Source: Coccinella septempunctata (taxonomy: Eukaryota > Arthropoda > Insecta > Coleoptera > Coccinellidae). Taken from it: DNA of 64,000 nt. The notes under the pieces are model-generated. The model was not told the DNA's origin. It saw only the letters and a program-made list of their open reading frames with translations, and made no database searches. The DNA is taken from the NCBI RefSeq assembly GCF_907165205.1, contig NC_058193.1:24503521-24567520 (forward strand), read 5' to 3'. Every line of letters begins with the position of its first letter. The first letter of the stretch is position 1. Shown here in pieces: positions 1 through 12,340 of the stretch. The position numbers were made by a program, and so were the translations under genes.

Positions 1-631
1 GATTCTTGAGGTTAAAAGAAACACTTTTAGTAAAAAAGTGTAAAAAAAAGTTTATAGTAAATACCATTTTTTTCCCTTTTGGCCCTGATAAAAAGATATA
101 GCCCTTTTATGTTTTCATAACGAGCTCTGCGTTATCTGTGGATCTTTCAAACATAGTTGCATTCGGTCAACTGCCAAAAGTAGATACCGAATTGGCCGAA
201 TATCGCAGATATTTTTTATTTTTGAACATCAAATTACTCCAAAACGACTCCTACATTGTAGGATAAAATATGTAGAATACTTTTATTTCACAAAACGTTC
301 AAATATTCATTAGATAGTGTCCAATTAGGTTTCAATAGTTGGATTCTTTGAATTTTTGGTATTTTTATAGTACGTAATAGTCATATCATAATTAGGAAAC
401 TGGACGTTTCGTGGGGGATATTTTGTGATCGAAAAAGATTAATCAAATAACTGAAAAACTATATTCCGAAATTCATTTCATTCGATAAAACCATTTTTTC
501 ATGGTTTTTCAACAATCTGTATCTTTTGAACCGAGCCAATTCTAGAAAAATGGTTCAAGAAAAAAGTTTTTTTTATTTACCTCAAGAATCTACTGTTAAA
601 ATATTTGTACGAGTCAAAGACTCACCCTGTA
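1..631. mobile_element. Long-TIR MITE family, copy A (left end cut by window)
   Basis: Begins inside the left terminal inverted repeat (GATTCTTGAGG...) and ends in ...GAGTCAAAGACTCACCCTG. The left and right arms are inverted copies (ATTCTTGAGGT...AAAAGAAACA versus ACCTCAAGAATC). It is non-coding. About 45 bases of the left terminus should lie before the window. Same family as the copies at 11983, 17484, 24137, 24525, 29654, 52937 and 58588. Confidence 0.75.
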
Positions 632-2000
632 TATCATACATTGATTAATCTAACTCAAAATAAAGTGACCATTCAATGATGCGCTATGAATAACTAGATC
701 TAATTTTCAGCCATAAAATGAGGAGCTTATATATATTAATAAGAATGTGCTAATTGGAAATTATTAACAACCTTTTTCTTTTTCAGCAGAGTTTCATAAG
801 TTATTAAGTTCAAGCTATTAGGATACCTACCTCCGCACATCTGCATTTCTGCATTTCTGCATACATACATCTTTATCTACCTATTTAAAAAATTATATAT
901 ACATATACCTATAATAAATAATACTTATTTAATTTATTCATTATTTATTCATCGGAAAAAAAACATGAAAAAACATTCTTTGTTGGTAGGTAAATATTTC
1001 AAAATTTTAACTATATGAATAACTTCTGTTATAAATTATGACTGTATTTGTCAGCAGACTGCTCAACATGAAACAGCAGAATACATTTTTTATCTCAATC
1101 TCGAAGGGCGATAACTTGTGAATATGCTTATAGCAAAAATATCAAATTTTATTTTTCTTTCTCGAACACTTGATATGAAAAAACGCAAGAAACCAAAATT
1201 AAATTTTTTAGTAGTTGCCATTCTAAAAAATAAAAAATTACCGAAAGTAGTCAGGGGTGTACTTTCTTCTGAATATCGTTAGCTGTGGTGACTGAGACAC
1301 CACTAGGCCTAATAATTTCAATTAAGTTAGGGCTGAGTAAGCGCCCCAATACAAAACATCAATATCGGTTTGAATATATTTAGGATATTTCATAAATAAT
1401 TCTTTTTCTAACACCCTGTATCTCAAAAATAAAGTAACTGCGGGCATATGTTCATAGGAATTTTTTTTCGAACGATCTAAAGACTGTAATCAGAAAACAC
1501 CTGCTAACCACTGGATCTTCGTGAATATTTGCAACTTAAAAATTTCACTACACTCAAGTTGATGGTTATAACACCTACCTACCATTAACCTACATTTAAT
1601 TTGGAGAAATAACTATTAGGTAGTTTATAAAAAACTATTAGTTTATAAAATAGTGAAAAATTTCAATCTCTCTGAATCTGAATAAATTCACTAGCTGATA
1701 TAGTTTGTTGGGGAAAAACCTAAAATTCAATTTTCAGCATGTAAATGAAATATGTTAAATATTTAATTTCATTCGAGTGAACATTTTGGGGAAAAATTAT
1801 ATCTTATTTTTTGTGTGATGGTCAGTTTCTTTAAATGTATTTCGGCCAACACATGCCTCAAATTGTGTTGTGCAAATATTGTTTATTTTTTACGTGTTCG
1901 TATCCATTTATGGAAATCACAATAATAATAAACCAGAAGAAATGAATAACAGAGAAAAGGAGTACATGCATAAAATGGGTGCGTCATGCGGGGGTCGATT
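632..2000. other. AT-rich sequence without recognised genes
   Basis: AT-rich, with poly-A/T runs and a short CTGCATTT repetition at about 840-860. No coding, RNA or mobile-element signature was recognised. Confidence 0.5.
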
Positions 2001-2450
2001 TCCGTTAAGGGAAACGTTTTTCCAGCGCGCGCCCATGGGGTGTCGTCCGCGTTTAAAATCATATTTACGGGGAACGAGAGGATGCAGCAGCAGTATCAAG
2101 AGAATAGGAAGGGTGGCATCTACATTTCACGGGACCGGCCGAACCATAAAAAGCTCCGATTCGGGCTGACTTTATCTCGGCCATAAATTTGCCAGAAGCT
2201 GCGCTGATTTATGCGTCCACCATAAATGCACGGCCCCCGAGTTTCCCCCGAAAACTCTTTCCCGAAAACGTCCCGGATTTATGTCCGGCAATACCGCAAA
2301 CTCATCCGCGCTCTCGTTAATGGAGTTTTAGGCTCGTACACCGGTAATTTGCTGGAGTTATGTGGGAAAGTCGGGTTGTTATTGCTGGAAATGACGCGCT
2401 GCGTGGGTAGGTTGAAAGGAAATCGACCCCTTGATGCGAAATTGCAGAGT
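2000..2450. promoter_or_regulatory. GC-rich block with clustered CCATAAA/TTTATGG motifs
   Basis: Sharply GC-richer than its flanks and without coding signature. CCATAAA occurs at 2144-2150, 2181-2187 and 2220-2226, with TTTATGC at 2208 and TTTATGT at 2278: five Caudal/Abd-B-type homeodomain words in about 140 bases. A GATA-type TTATCT lies at 2172. It looks like a cis-regulatory module; function and target are inferred. Short open frames across it overlap on both strands and are not supported as genes. Confidence 0.3.
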
Positions 2451-2862
2451 TAGTGTTTAGCAGGCCTAGAAAGAAGAATTGTTTAGTGGGCAACAAGGTT
2501 ATTGTCGCCACATCCTCAGATATCACCTGAAATATTCATCTGGTGATCGAGCTCTCGAGATGGGGTTCCACAGGGAAGTAATCTGGGCCCTTTCACTTCA
2601 TATAGCTTTCATAAATGATTTTTCTAGCTATAGCTACAGCCTATAGCTGTAGAGGACGACTACAATACAGGGTGTTTTTAAAGGTGGTTTTTGTTTGGTT
2701 ACAAAATATACGAAGTAGCACTCTAGTAGAAATGGCTAAAGATTTACTTCACTGCTGACTGATTAAAAGTCTGAACTTATCAGAGTTGCTATGGGAAATT
2801 TTTTGTGAAGGCATTGAGTGGAGGAATAATTAGTAATAAGGTAATTTATATTTAGCTTTTTA

Positions 2863-3106
2863 ACCCTCTAATACCCAAGTTTTTTTCCTTTTTAAAATTA
2901 TTTCCGTATAGTTTCAAGTTAGCTTATGTATAATCTACATACATCTTTTTTTCGCAAATAGTTAACTGATTTACATTAACACTTGTTCTCACAAAATGAA
3001 CCTATACGGAAGGCAGACATGGGCAGTTGAACTAAACTGCTCACAGGGAATGATTTTGTATCCACTTATATGCAACCAGTCTCAAGGCGGAATTGGGTAT
3101 TAGAGG
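2863..3106. mobile_element. piggyBac-type MITE
   Basis: A 244-bp non-coding element with terminal inverted repeats CCCTCTAATACCCAA and TTGGGTATTAGAGGG, flanked on each side by TTAA (2859-2862 and 3107-3110). A TTAA target duplication and CCC.../...GGG ends are the piggyBac-superfamily hallmark. Confidence 0.85.
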
Positions 3107-3111
3107 GTTAA

Positions 3112-4925
3112 CCCCTGATTTCACAAAGCGTGATCGGAGAATCAACACTTGATCGACGAACAAACAATTCAGTTTAAATCGTTAATTCAGTAATGAGCAT
3201 TTAGAATATGATTCTCGAATCAAATTATGATCCTTTATAAATCCATTCAATGATTCTCAATTCCTACTTTTTCAAAATATTCAGAAATGAAAAAGTTTCA
3301 TTGAATTCGTTTTGGAAATCGAGTGAGTCTCATATCGTTGATAGAGCAATCAAAGTTTTGTGAAACCTGCCCTAAGAGTTCATTTGTATTCATTTCGATT
3401 CAGAACAATTGTTGTTGGAATTGTTGTTAATGGAGTTTTTTCAAAAATTATAATTTCAAATTTGAAGATATTTTTTCAGTTGATAAGTTCTGTTTCACAT
3501 ATTTGATATAAAAAAAAATGGGATGAAATGGACCAGAACAGTACCTACATATAAAATATTATATACATAGTGTTCCACCCACTTATTTCGTCCCAGTAAA
3601 GATTCTAGATCCTTATATTACTCTCAAAAAATATCCTAATACTGAATTTCCAATTATCCATTGCTAGGCTGCAAAGTTTTCATACAAGATGACTTTGAGT
3701 TTTCAATGCTAAATCAGATTAAATTTTTAATGATCAATATTGGGAGGTTTCATTATTATGTTCTTTTGGACAAGAAAAGTCAAGAAAATACTTATTCAAT
3801 TTTCAACAAGTTTTGCCAGTTGTTTCTGATCCAGTAGATGTATGTATATTAACTGTGATGTCAGAAATTTCAATCATATCGTCCTCAAATTAAAAAGAAA
3901 CAAAAGTCATCCCGATCCAACAATGAACAAAGATTGTTTATAAATGACCAAAAAGCAACTACACCTCAAATATGAGCTGATGATGAGGCAGTCCATAAAG
4001 AAAAGCTATCGATTCCCTATACCGAAGAAACCAAATGATCAATTTCAGCCCCATTGTTCTTGCGAGAAGTAGGTACTGTAAAACTGCCCAGTCTTGTCCT
4101 GTTTCACGACTGTTTCCATTCAATTAAGTTCAGTTCACATTGTGGTTATAAAACTCTCAGCAGGAGTGCCCGTCTCACTTTTCATTCTGTATTATGTTTC
4201 TTTCGACCAAGAAATTGAGTAAATTATTATATGGGCAGACTTGACTTCTGAGCTGTGGTTATGGAAGTGACACTTCACAAGGAAAGGTACCATGATTTCG
4301 ATGGTATGGCGCCTAAATGCTTGTGTGGCGCCCTTTTTTTAGGAGATTCCAGGAATGAAGAAGCCAGGTATATTGGATTTGGATTGTATCAGATTGGTTA
4401 GTGATGTAACCGGGGCTGTGTCACATAGTTATATTTGGACAAATTCAAACAAGAAATCTATTGATTAATACTCTGATTTACGTCTATGAAAGACTCTGGA
4501 AAAATGGGCAGATTCATAATCAAAGTTCCTTCAATTTTAAAGCTTCCTTCAGCCTTTTTCTCCAATAAAAATTATACTCAAGGTCCAAGGATGCTTTGAG
4601 CTTAAATGGATTTTAAATTTGATTATGAAACTGGTCGTTATTGTTAGAAATTGTGAGCGTTTCTTTCTAGTGACTATGTATAGATCACCTTGAGTCCTTG
4701 ACAAGATAAGTCATCGATTCTTTGTGTATCTGAAAAGTGAAAAGTCATACTGTTCGATTGAAATGATCCAATTTGAGCCTAAAATTTTTCTGTATGATAG
4801 GTCTACTCTCAATGGTATAATCTTTGTCATAAATCAGTTAGTAAACACCTATAATGCATTTATGTTACTCCAAAAATAATATGCATGGGTTAGAAAATGT
4901 AGAGAGCGAAAAACTTTGTGCACTG
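3112..4925. other. AT-rich intergenic sequence
   Basis: No coding exon, RNA gene or complete mobile element recognised; only short, stop-interrupted frames. Confidence 0.5.
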
Positions 4926-4927
4926 CT

Positions 4928-5062
4928 ACAAAACAGAATTATATGATTTTCACTAACATGAGTTGTTTAACTAAGACACGTGTTTTGCTGTCACAGTAGC
5001 ATCTTCAGGTTGTTGAAGATGAACAACTTCTGTTAGTTGAAATCGTACAATTCTGTTTTTAG
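4928..5062. repeat. Short inverted-repeat (hairpin) element
   Basis: About 40-base imperfect arms, ACAGAATTATATGATTTTCA near 4933 and its inverted partner near 5040-5060, surround a core containing GCATCTTCAGGTTGTTGAAG. Probably a small foldback repeat or terminal fragment of a larger transposon. Confidence 0.5.
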
Positions 5063-6339
5063 TTGAATTACAGATTTTCATCAAGTATATCGGCAACACC
5101 GATTGAATATTTGAAATTTTTTAACCACGATTTGACCCATTCAAAGCTTAAATTTTTTCTAGATACAAATACTTCATAAATCAAAAATAAAAGGGAATTT
5201 CATTTGATTTAATTGTTCATTAAGATTGAGAACGATTCAATCAATTATTGGAAGGCTTGGTTTTCTTTTGTTTCTCAATATTTATATTTTTTCAGTATGC
5301 AAGTTCACATATTTTGTTTTTTGTAGGTAAAGGTAGTTAACAAAATTGAAATTGAAATTGAGAATATACATTTCTTAATTAATGGAATTCATGTGTTTCG
5401 AAATATAAAAGAAGAATAATTGAAAGAATATCAAATTTATCCACTCAACATATGCGTATTATATCCTTTTCAAGTTTCATTTCAACATTGATCTATACCC
5501 ACTTTCCGGAACAACATCAAAATGAATTCACGAAATTTCATTATTAGTTTTCTCGAACAAATCAAGATTCACTTCAATGAAACACCAGACTTTCGACGAG
5601 CATTTTAGAGAAGAGTTTTGGTGAAATGGTCTCCAGGTATGCGCTTCATTTAACATGTCAGACAAGATCTCTATCTCGAATATAAAGCATCGTGCTTATT
5701 TTTATATGAGAGAGGAGCTCCAGGCCACATAATGAGGAAAGTATGGTATCAAGACGAATTTTTCTTGCTAAATTTGTCATATCCCAATTAAATGATGTAT
5801 GTCCACGACTGCTTCTGTTATTATTGCTAATGGCGCCTGTACAAACAAGGAAAAGTCTGTTTCTTAATTGATATCGTTTATATATTTCTCTCTTCAATTA
5901 AATTGCTTAATGAACGTATCTATAATTGAGTTTAATGTACTTTCACGAAAGTGATTGAGGAAATGAGGAGTTGTTATTGAGTATAATAGATGTAAGACTT
6001 CAATTATATTCATTCTCTCTCTGATTTATTCACCATCTGATACATTCATCAGTTTCAAAGAAATGACACTAAAAATCAATCAAAGATGAACATAAGTAAT
6101 TGAGAGCATGTGTTGATTAGGTACATTCAGTTTGGAATGATAAAACATTCGAATGAGTAATAATGGATTATACAGAACGAAAAATTTTTTTGCTAAATCA
6201 ATGAAATGAAATCTGTAATAATCATACATATCGAGATGCAGTAAGATTAAAGTAAAGCACAATATTAACATCTTCCGTATTTACTGTTTTGTAGAAAAAC
6301 AGATTATTGTTTGTTACGCTACGCTACTTTTTCTCTATA
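5063..6339. other. AT-rich intergenic sequence
   Basis: No gene or repeat of known type seen. Minus-strand frames at 5658-5897 and 6080-6271 lack recognisable content. Confidence 0.5.
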
Positions 6340-7090
6340 CCGGGTGTCCCAGAGCTTTTAGGCCAGCAGATATCTCAGTTACCTGCGGAAAAAAAAAATT
6401 GAAAAAAATACTTGTCGTAGGAGACCATACGCTCTTTCATGCAGCATAGCAAAATCCACCCCCTGACAAACAACCCCCCGAGAAACCACCCCTAACTTTT
6501 GTTTTTCAAATGGCACCCCCATGTTTGTTTGGCTTCAACTGACAGCTATTTTTAATTCTCAATCAATGATATATCATAATATGTAGTTGTAAAGATAGTC
6601 ACTCGATAAAATTGAATTCGTTAGTGGGTACTGTTAATTGGACTGATCGAATTAGTCCACATTGTAGAGACAAGAAAAAGTGGATGTTGAAAAAAAAGAG
6701 TCAATAAAATGTTAGAACTTTTTGTTTATTATAATTTATGTTATAAAACATTTTCTTTAGTATAATGTTGCAGTAACAATACAGCTGAGCGTATAAATTC
6801 GTATTTCATTTGTATTTTTATTTTCCATAATTCTGCATGCCATTCTAGCTACCATGATACATCATTGAATGAGAAATGAAAAAAACTGTAAGTTGAAGCA
6901 CAACAAACATGGGGGTGCCATTTGAAAAACAAAAGTTAGGGGTGGTTTCTCGGGGGTTGTTTGTCAGGGGGTGGATTTTGCTATGCTGCATGAAAGAGCG
7001 TATGGTCTCCTACGACAAGTATTTTTTTCAATTTTTTTTTTCCGCAGGTAACTGAGATATTTGCTGGCCTAAAAGCTCTGGGACACCCGG
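6340..7090. mobile_element. Foldback MITE with ~200-245 bp arms (CCGGGTGTCCC ends)
   Basis: Termini CCGGGTGTCCCAGAGCTTTT and its inverse meet TATA on both outer sides. The arms 6340-6540 and 6890-7090 are almost identical in inverse orientation, and weaker similarity extends inward to about 6585 and 6845. The ~260-base centre is AT-rich and non-coding. Target duplication is TA or TATA, as in Tc1/mariner-related elements. Near-identity of the arms suggests recent origin or ongoing gene conversion. Confidence 0.85.
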
Positions 7091-7571
7091 TATACATTCA
7101 TAAAATCGACTGGACATGAAAATTTAACACATGATGTTCTCATAATTTTTCCCACCAAATTTTTCTGAAATATGGAAAGGATTGTCCTTGGTATTCACAA
7201 CTAAAAACCTCCTATTCGAAAAAATTCTTAAAAACAAAGAACAATCTCACTCGTCCAGACACACCTCCAGTCAAAGTGTCAGTCACTTCATCACAGAGTA
7301 GTCAAACAATCATATCAAAATCTTTTATGTTGAGAGATTCTCAAAACAGAAGTCCGAGTTGTAAATCTATCAAAACAGATCCTTATTCATAATCTTTGAA
7401 CGTGGAAGAGTTGTGACAGCATTTGTAATCATAGATATAGTAATCTCCTCAACCATATGGCCACCGCACTGATCGGATCTGGCTACTGTTTATTTTCTAT
7501 TTGCAGATGTATTGGACAGTTGTTGTATTATCAAGATATTGAAACTGTGAGAATGTTACCTTAAAAGATTA

Positions 7572-7680
7572 GAAGTGAGGTTCTGATGGTCATCTGGGTT
7601 TGGCCAATACCTTCTGGAGGTTTTTGTGTGGCAGCCACACAAGTGAATCTTTAGAGATGCTTATCAAATTGTTCTAGTGT
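7572..7680 (+). repeat. Dispersed repeat, copy 1 of 2
   Basis: Shares an interrupted ~100-base match with 10430-10550 in the same orientation (GGTTCTGATGG..., GGTTTTTGTGTG..., ACAAGTG). Origin unknown; probably a transposon fragment. The remainder of 7091-8725 is AT-rich with nothing else recognised. Confidence 0.5.
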
Positions 7681-8725
7681 CGAAAGGATTCGGATTTATG
7701 ATAAAAATGATCAAAAAAACCGCTTAAATATGCTCTATGAGAAGGATTTCCACAAAGTATTAAATTGAAAAAAAGCAGGACAGAAACATTAATATTTCCA
7801 AGAAACATGAAGTCAAATATGCACCCCTTTTGAGATATAGAGTGTCTAAAATAGATAATTTCTCATGTTTTCATTTTTTTAAATGAAATAAAGAAATAAT
7901 AAAGAAAGATTATTAGAATTTCGAGAATTTTAACGAAATATATCTCTTCCTATCGATCATACCAAGGACAACGTGAAAGGATTCTCTATTCATTTATCAT
8001 TTAATTATTTATTTTTGCCGCATCTTTATGAAAGATCCTGTATAACAGTAGATTTTGAAGGGCGTATTGTTTTGATGTGGAGTGCTATTTTTGAATAGGA
8101 AAACGGAAAAGAGTCGAATCAAATGAGTCGTTTCAAAGGTATATTCAATATGATTGTAATCGTGCAATCATTTATAAATCCATTCTTTATTCACAGAAAA
8201 AAATTCGCGAACTATGGAATTCATTTCTTTATTTCTGAATGTCAGAATTTTTTTGGAAAAGAAGATTATAAAAATAATAAGTTGATAAAATTAGCTAATG
8301 GCTATTTCCTCAAACTATTGAATTGATAAATTAACACAAATCCTCTTAATTATGGAGATTATGAATATGATTTATTGAAACATATTAAATGTAGGCTTAT
8401 TCACCACAATTAAAAGAAAATTCTTTTGCATGAAAATATAAAATATGAGAGAAGAAACACAAGTGCGCTCATGTTTATTAGGGATGGTGTCTTTCCTTCA
8501 TAAGAAACACTTGACAGAGTTCTCTCATTTGAACTTTGCTGGGTTGAGTCTTATTTCACACAAAAAAGTCAAATTCAGACAAGAAACGATATATATTAGC
8601 AATTCTGCATTAGGACTTGAATAAAGAATCCAGCCAACATAATAACGCAGCAATAATATCTTGATCATAAAATAGAACACCTGCAGGTGTCATTTCCATT
8701 TTACTGACAATATACATGGTGTAAA

Positions 8726-8884
8726 TGAACAGTTGCGGATAAATTTAAAGGGTGATTCCTTGTCAAAAAATTGCTTTTGGGGTACCATCAGCAGATGCTG
8801 TTCGAAAAAAAAATAATTATATGAAAGGCTCATTCTATTTTTTGATAAGGAATCACCCCTTACATTTTTTCGCAACTCTTTATT
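8726..8884. mobile_element. Small inverted-repeat MITE
   Basis: Arms of about 45 bases, with the shared core GGGTGATTCCTT on the left and AAGGAATCACCCC on the right, outer ends AGTTGCG/CGCAACT, and a short central palindrome (CAGCAGATGCTG). Non-coding. Confidence 0.7.
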
Positions 8885-9245
8885 AATCAAAGTTAATTTT
8901 TTCATGAAAAGTGTTCAAGTGAGATTTCTTTTTAATTTTCAGCTTTTAACGAGGAACAACTAAGTAGGGGGTTGATAGTTCTTTGAGGGTTTGAAACAAA
9001 TTATCACTAAACTCGTTGAAGGGCAGAAGTATTTTCTGATACGAGAATTGCCTTAATGGTTTCATGAATGTACTTATTATATTATATCAATTCAAGCTTA
9101 TCATTTTCTCTTTGATAAATGGAAAAATCCATACAAATATGCATATTATCGATCATCGTTCTATATATGTATTCATCTCCATCAGCAAAATTGTAGTGTC
9201 CCAACAAACTGACAAGTCATGAATAAAACACAAACACTTACAGAT

Positions 9246-9720
9246 GTTCCAAATAATAGGGGGTGGCTGTCTCTGGGGGTTGATAATTTAATAAAGCCCG
9301 GGTATAAATCATCTGTCAAGGTGAAAGTGTCCCAGTGGGAAGGTCCTCCGTCCATAATTGCCTCATTGTCAAAATAGTGACCAAACGCAGCGTGTTCTTA
9401 GCCTACAAGACCACACACTTCATGGCCACTCTTGGGAGGATAAAAGAAATTCGGAATTGACAAATTGAACGAATATGTCACCTATAGCGCGCTTGAATGG
9501 AGGATTGGTTCCGTCCACTTCAGAGTTTCTTGTAATTTCATAATCATCCCGAAGATATATGTTTTCCGCTTAACCCACGGGATTAAAAAACGCACCTCCA
9601 TCTGGAGAATATATGGATTGAATATTCGATCCGAAGGTGTTGTTCATATTCCAGTGTATGTATACGTACATACTGGACATGTTATTTTATACGATGCAAC
9701 CCGACTGTCATTAATTTGAG
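9246..9720. other. GC-richer unique block, function unknown
   Basis: Less AT-rich than its flanks, with no convincing coding frame (the longest + frame, 9465-9719, has no recognisable domain). Could be conserved non-coding DNA. Sequence on either side (8885-9245, 9720-9940) holds nothing recognised. Confidence 0.2.
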
Positions 9721-9944
9721 AGTGAAAAGAATTCCTAACTTATTGAAATTGTTTGTTTGTTTCTTCATACATTGTGTTCAGTGAGTGAGTGTACAAAATT
9801 ATATGACAGGTGGGTATCTCAACAAACTGAACGTAAACGGCATTGATTCTTCTGTTACCAGAAAATTTTATCTCAAATAGAAAGAAAATAAAAGCAGAAA
9901 AATGTGAAATATAAATATCAAAATGAATTTAATAGGTTGAACTG

Positions 9945-10330
9945 ATCTAGAATTCAATACCCAACTCAAAAATGGTTCGGAAACTGCATATACATCCTTA
10001 AAACCATCCTGGAATTTATGACTGGGCACAATTATTAAACAAGGGCCTTGTCTTAGTTGTTATCTTTTTATAAATATAATACATTCTGAAATATTATAAA
10101 TCCTGGCAATTTTCCGGCAACGTTCTGAAAAGCGAAAGTCATAGAAATTTCAAAACGTGGAAAGAATTCTTCAGATCTTAGTAGTTATCGACCAATTAGT
10201 TTATAAAGTGTTTCTTTCAAAGCTTCAAAGTAGAGAGGCTGATTCTTTTACCCCTTTCAACCCTTATTGTTAATGCGGGGAATCAGAGTAGTAACTCCTA
10301 GATATTATTAGGATTGTAGTTATGTTCCAA
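9945..10330. mobile_element. Mosaic of non-LTR retrotransposon fragments in both orientations
   Basis: On the minus strand (about 9955-10045) a frame reads FQDGFKDVYAVSEPFLSWVL, matching EFQDGFRAIHAVFEFFLNWVL at 32.9 kb, so both are C-terminal pieces of the same element family. On the plus strand (about 10127-10210) KAKVIEISKRGKNSSDLSSY followed by RPISL is the start of a reverse-transcriptase domain (usual form KPGKDPSDLSSYRPISLL), ended by TAA. Near 10270-10300 TTAATGCGGGGAATCAGAG again matches the C-terminal part at 32.8 kb. Order and orientation are scrambled: dead, rearranged copies. Confidence 0.6.
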
Positions 10331-10429
10331 ACATGAATCACCAAAAAGTACAATCAATAGAATATTTATTTGGGCTAAATCATTATTTTCTTTTTTTTTA
10401 ATAATTGAAAACCGTCAACATATCAGAAG

Positions 10430-10550
10430 TGCGGTTCTGATGGCAGTCTAACTTTAGTCAATATTTGCTGAAGGTTTTTGTGTGACATCCATACAAGTGT
10501 GTAGTCTACTCTTTTTGAGTAGAGCATCTCCTGAAATTATTTAGAACTAT
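10430..10550 (+). repeat. Dispersed repeat, copy 2 of 2
   Basis: Partner of 7572-7680, same orientation, with one short length difference. No coding content. Confidence 0.5.
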
Positions 10551-10907
10551 ACAAGGTGTTTCGTTTCTTCTACATAGCTACCAACTTCGTTATTTCAAAT
10601 GGAACACCCCATATATTTTCACATTTTCGAATTCCTTGTTGGATTTGAACAAAAGTTTGATGGCACAACTATGTCTGAATTTTCAACTGTTTTCGAGAAA
10701 TTTGACTTTTTATTGATATTTTGACAGTTTGAGGTACTTACATAAATGACTACAGCTCCGTCGCTATTCTATGTAACTGATTCAAATTTGGACTGTGTGT
10801 AGTCAAGAAATGAAACACTCAAAATTTTTGCTGTAAAAAACCATATTATATACAGGGTCCACGAAAACGTAGATCCATTATCAAAACAGAAATTCATCAA
10901 AATCTTC

Positions 10908-11024
10908 ATTTTTTTAAATGGCAACCCAAATTTTTTTCTCTGATCAGTATTTACACATTTTTTTGTTAGCTTTTAGTTTCAAATAATGAACAGAAAAAAA
11001 TATGGGTTGCCATTTAAAAAAAAA
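10908..11024. repeat. Short inverted repeat
   Basis: TTTTTTTAAATGGCAACCCA near 10908 and its inverse TGGGTTGCCATTTAAAAAAA near 11003 form a ~30-base stem with a ~55-base loop. Probably a piece of a foldback element; ACAGGGTCC at about 10852 resembles other element ends in this window. Confidence 0.5.
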
Positions 11025-11372
11025 TTACATGTACATTCTCGTACAGGTAGTGGGAAATATGATATTTGACCACATTTTATATTTCGTGTTCTTGTACCCC
11101 CTTCTTTTCTAAGATTGTTCTGAAGCTCAAGAACGATGTTGTTCTCTTTTTGTACCCTCTTGAATAAAATATATGTGGGTGCCCGATTGGAAAAGTACAC
11201 TTTCCAATTTGGCAGTTATTCGTTAGTTATTTTCTGAATGAACTGAGCTCTTTGTAATCCACAGTCATCCGTCATTTAGATCGGATGATATGGCTGAATT
11301 TTTCGTAAAAATTTGATGGATCTATCATTATTGCGTATAATAAAAAACATAAAAGACATATTATGTTTTAAG

Positions 11373-11441
11373 GGTGTTTCAACGCCACGCTTAACACTGA
11401 AGGGTTTCGACGCATCTTCTGGCGCCGTGTTCAACCTGCAG
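11373..11441 (+). other. Exon-like 69-bp open segment with a perfect splice donor
   Basis: GC-rich 69 bases (23 codons, GVSTPRLTLKGFDASSGAVF then NLQ) end exactly at CTGCAG|GTAAGT, a textbook donor. The segment is preceded by a weak acceptor-like TTATGTTTTAAG. The protein was not recognised. It could be an exon of an unseen gene, an exon captured by a transposon, or chance. Confidence 0.25.
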
Positions 11442-11982
11442 GTAAGTCTGCACCATTGTATACGAATGTTTTCACTAAGACTTAATTATTCGCTTTGTGC
11501 AACTGTCAAAATTCGGGATTAATATTGTGCTACCGTGAAGCTTAGCATCAAATGTAGGGTATTTGAAAGAATACATTCTTTCGCACTCCATTATTATGGT
11601 CCATCTCTTATTTTGTGGTCCTTTTTTTTGTCCCGGTATTATTATGTACCTTCTCAGTAGGCTCTTGACTGCTTCTTTATGTTGACGGTTTAGCTTTTAT
11701 TTATACTATTTACGGTGCTTATGTTCTTATTTTGCGAGGATGTTTTCTGGGCCGTGAATTCGGTTCGAAAATGTGAGAAGTGACAGTGATTTACCACTAA
11801 ATCCATGGGAGAAATGGTACACGGCTCTTTTATGCGTTCGAGGTATCTCACGGTTGGGTGGTTGGTTTCTTGCTTTGGTGTCGGATTGAAGTATTCTTAT
11901 TTGACGACAGATTGAGCAACGTGAGATTCATATCAATTTCGTACTGATCTAAAATCATCTTGGCGAAATGAAATATAATTTA

Positions 11983-12340
11983 TTTGACTCGTACGAATAT
12001 TTTAATAGTAGATCCTTGAAGTCGAAAGAAACCCATTTTTTCTTTACAATTTTTTCAAAATCGGCTCTGTTTAAGAGATACAGGCTGTTGAAAAATCATA
12101 AGAAATGTTATTTTCAGTTCTATCTCACACACGGTTCTATCGAATGAAATGAGTTTCGGAATATAGTTTTTCGAACACAAGATATCATCCTCGTCTTTCA
12201 GTTTCCTCTTTATGACCATTACGTACCATAAAAATACCAAAAATTCAAAGAACCCAACTCTTGAAACTGAGTTGGACGCTATCTAATGAATATTTGGACG
12301 TCCAGTGGAATAAAAGTATCCTTCATATTTCCTCGTAGAT
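11983..12340 (+). mobile_element. Long-TIR MITE family, copy B (right part missing)
   Basis: Starts in the left terminus (TTTGACTCGTACGAATATTT) and continues through the family's conserved interior (GGCTGTTGAAAAATCAT, ATTTTTATGGTACGTAATGG inverse) until about 12340. There it abuts reverse-transcriptase sequence directly, with no right terminus found downstream. Confidence 0.7.
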
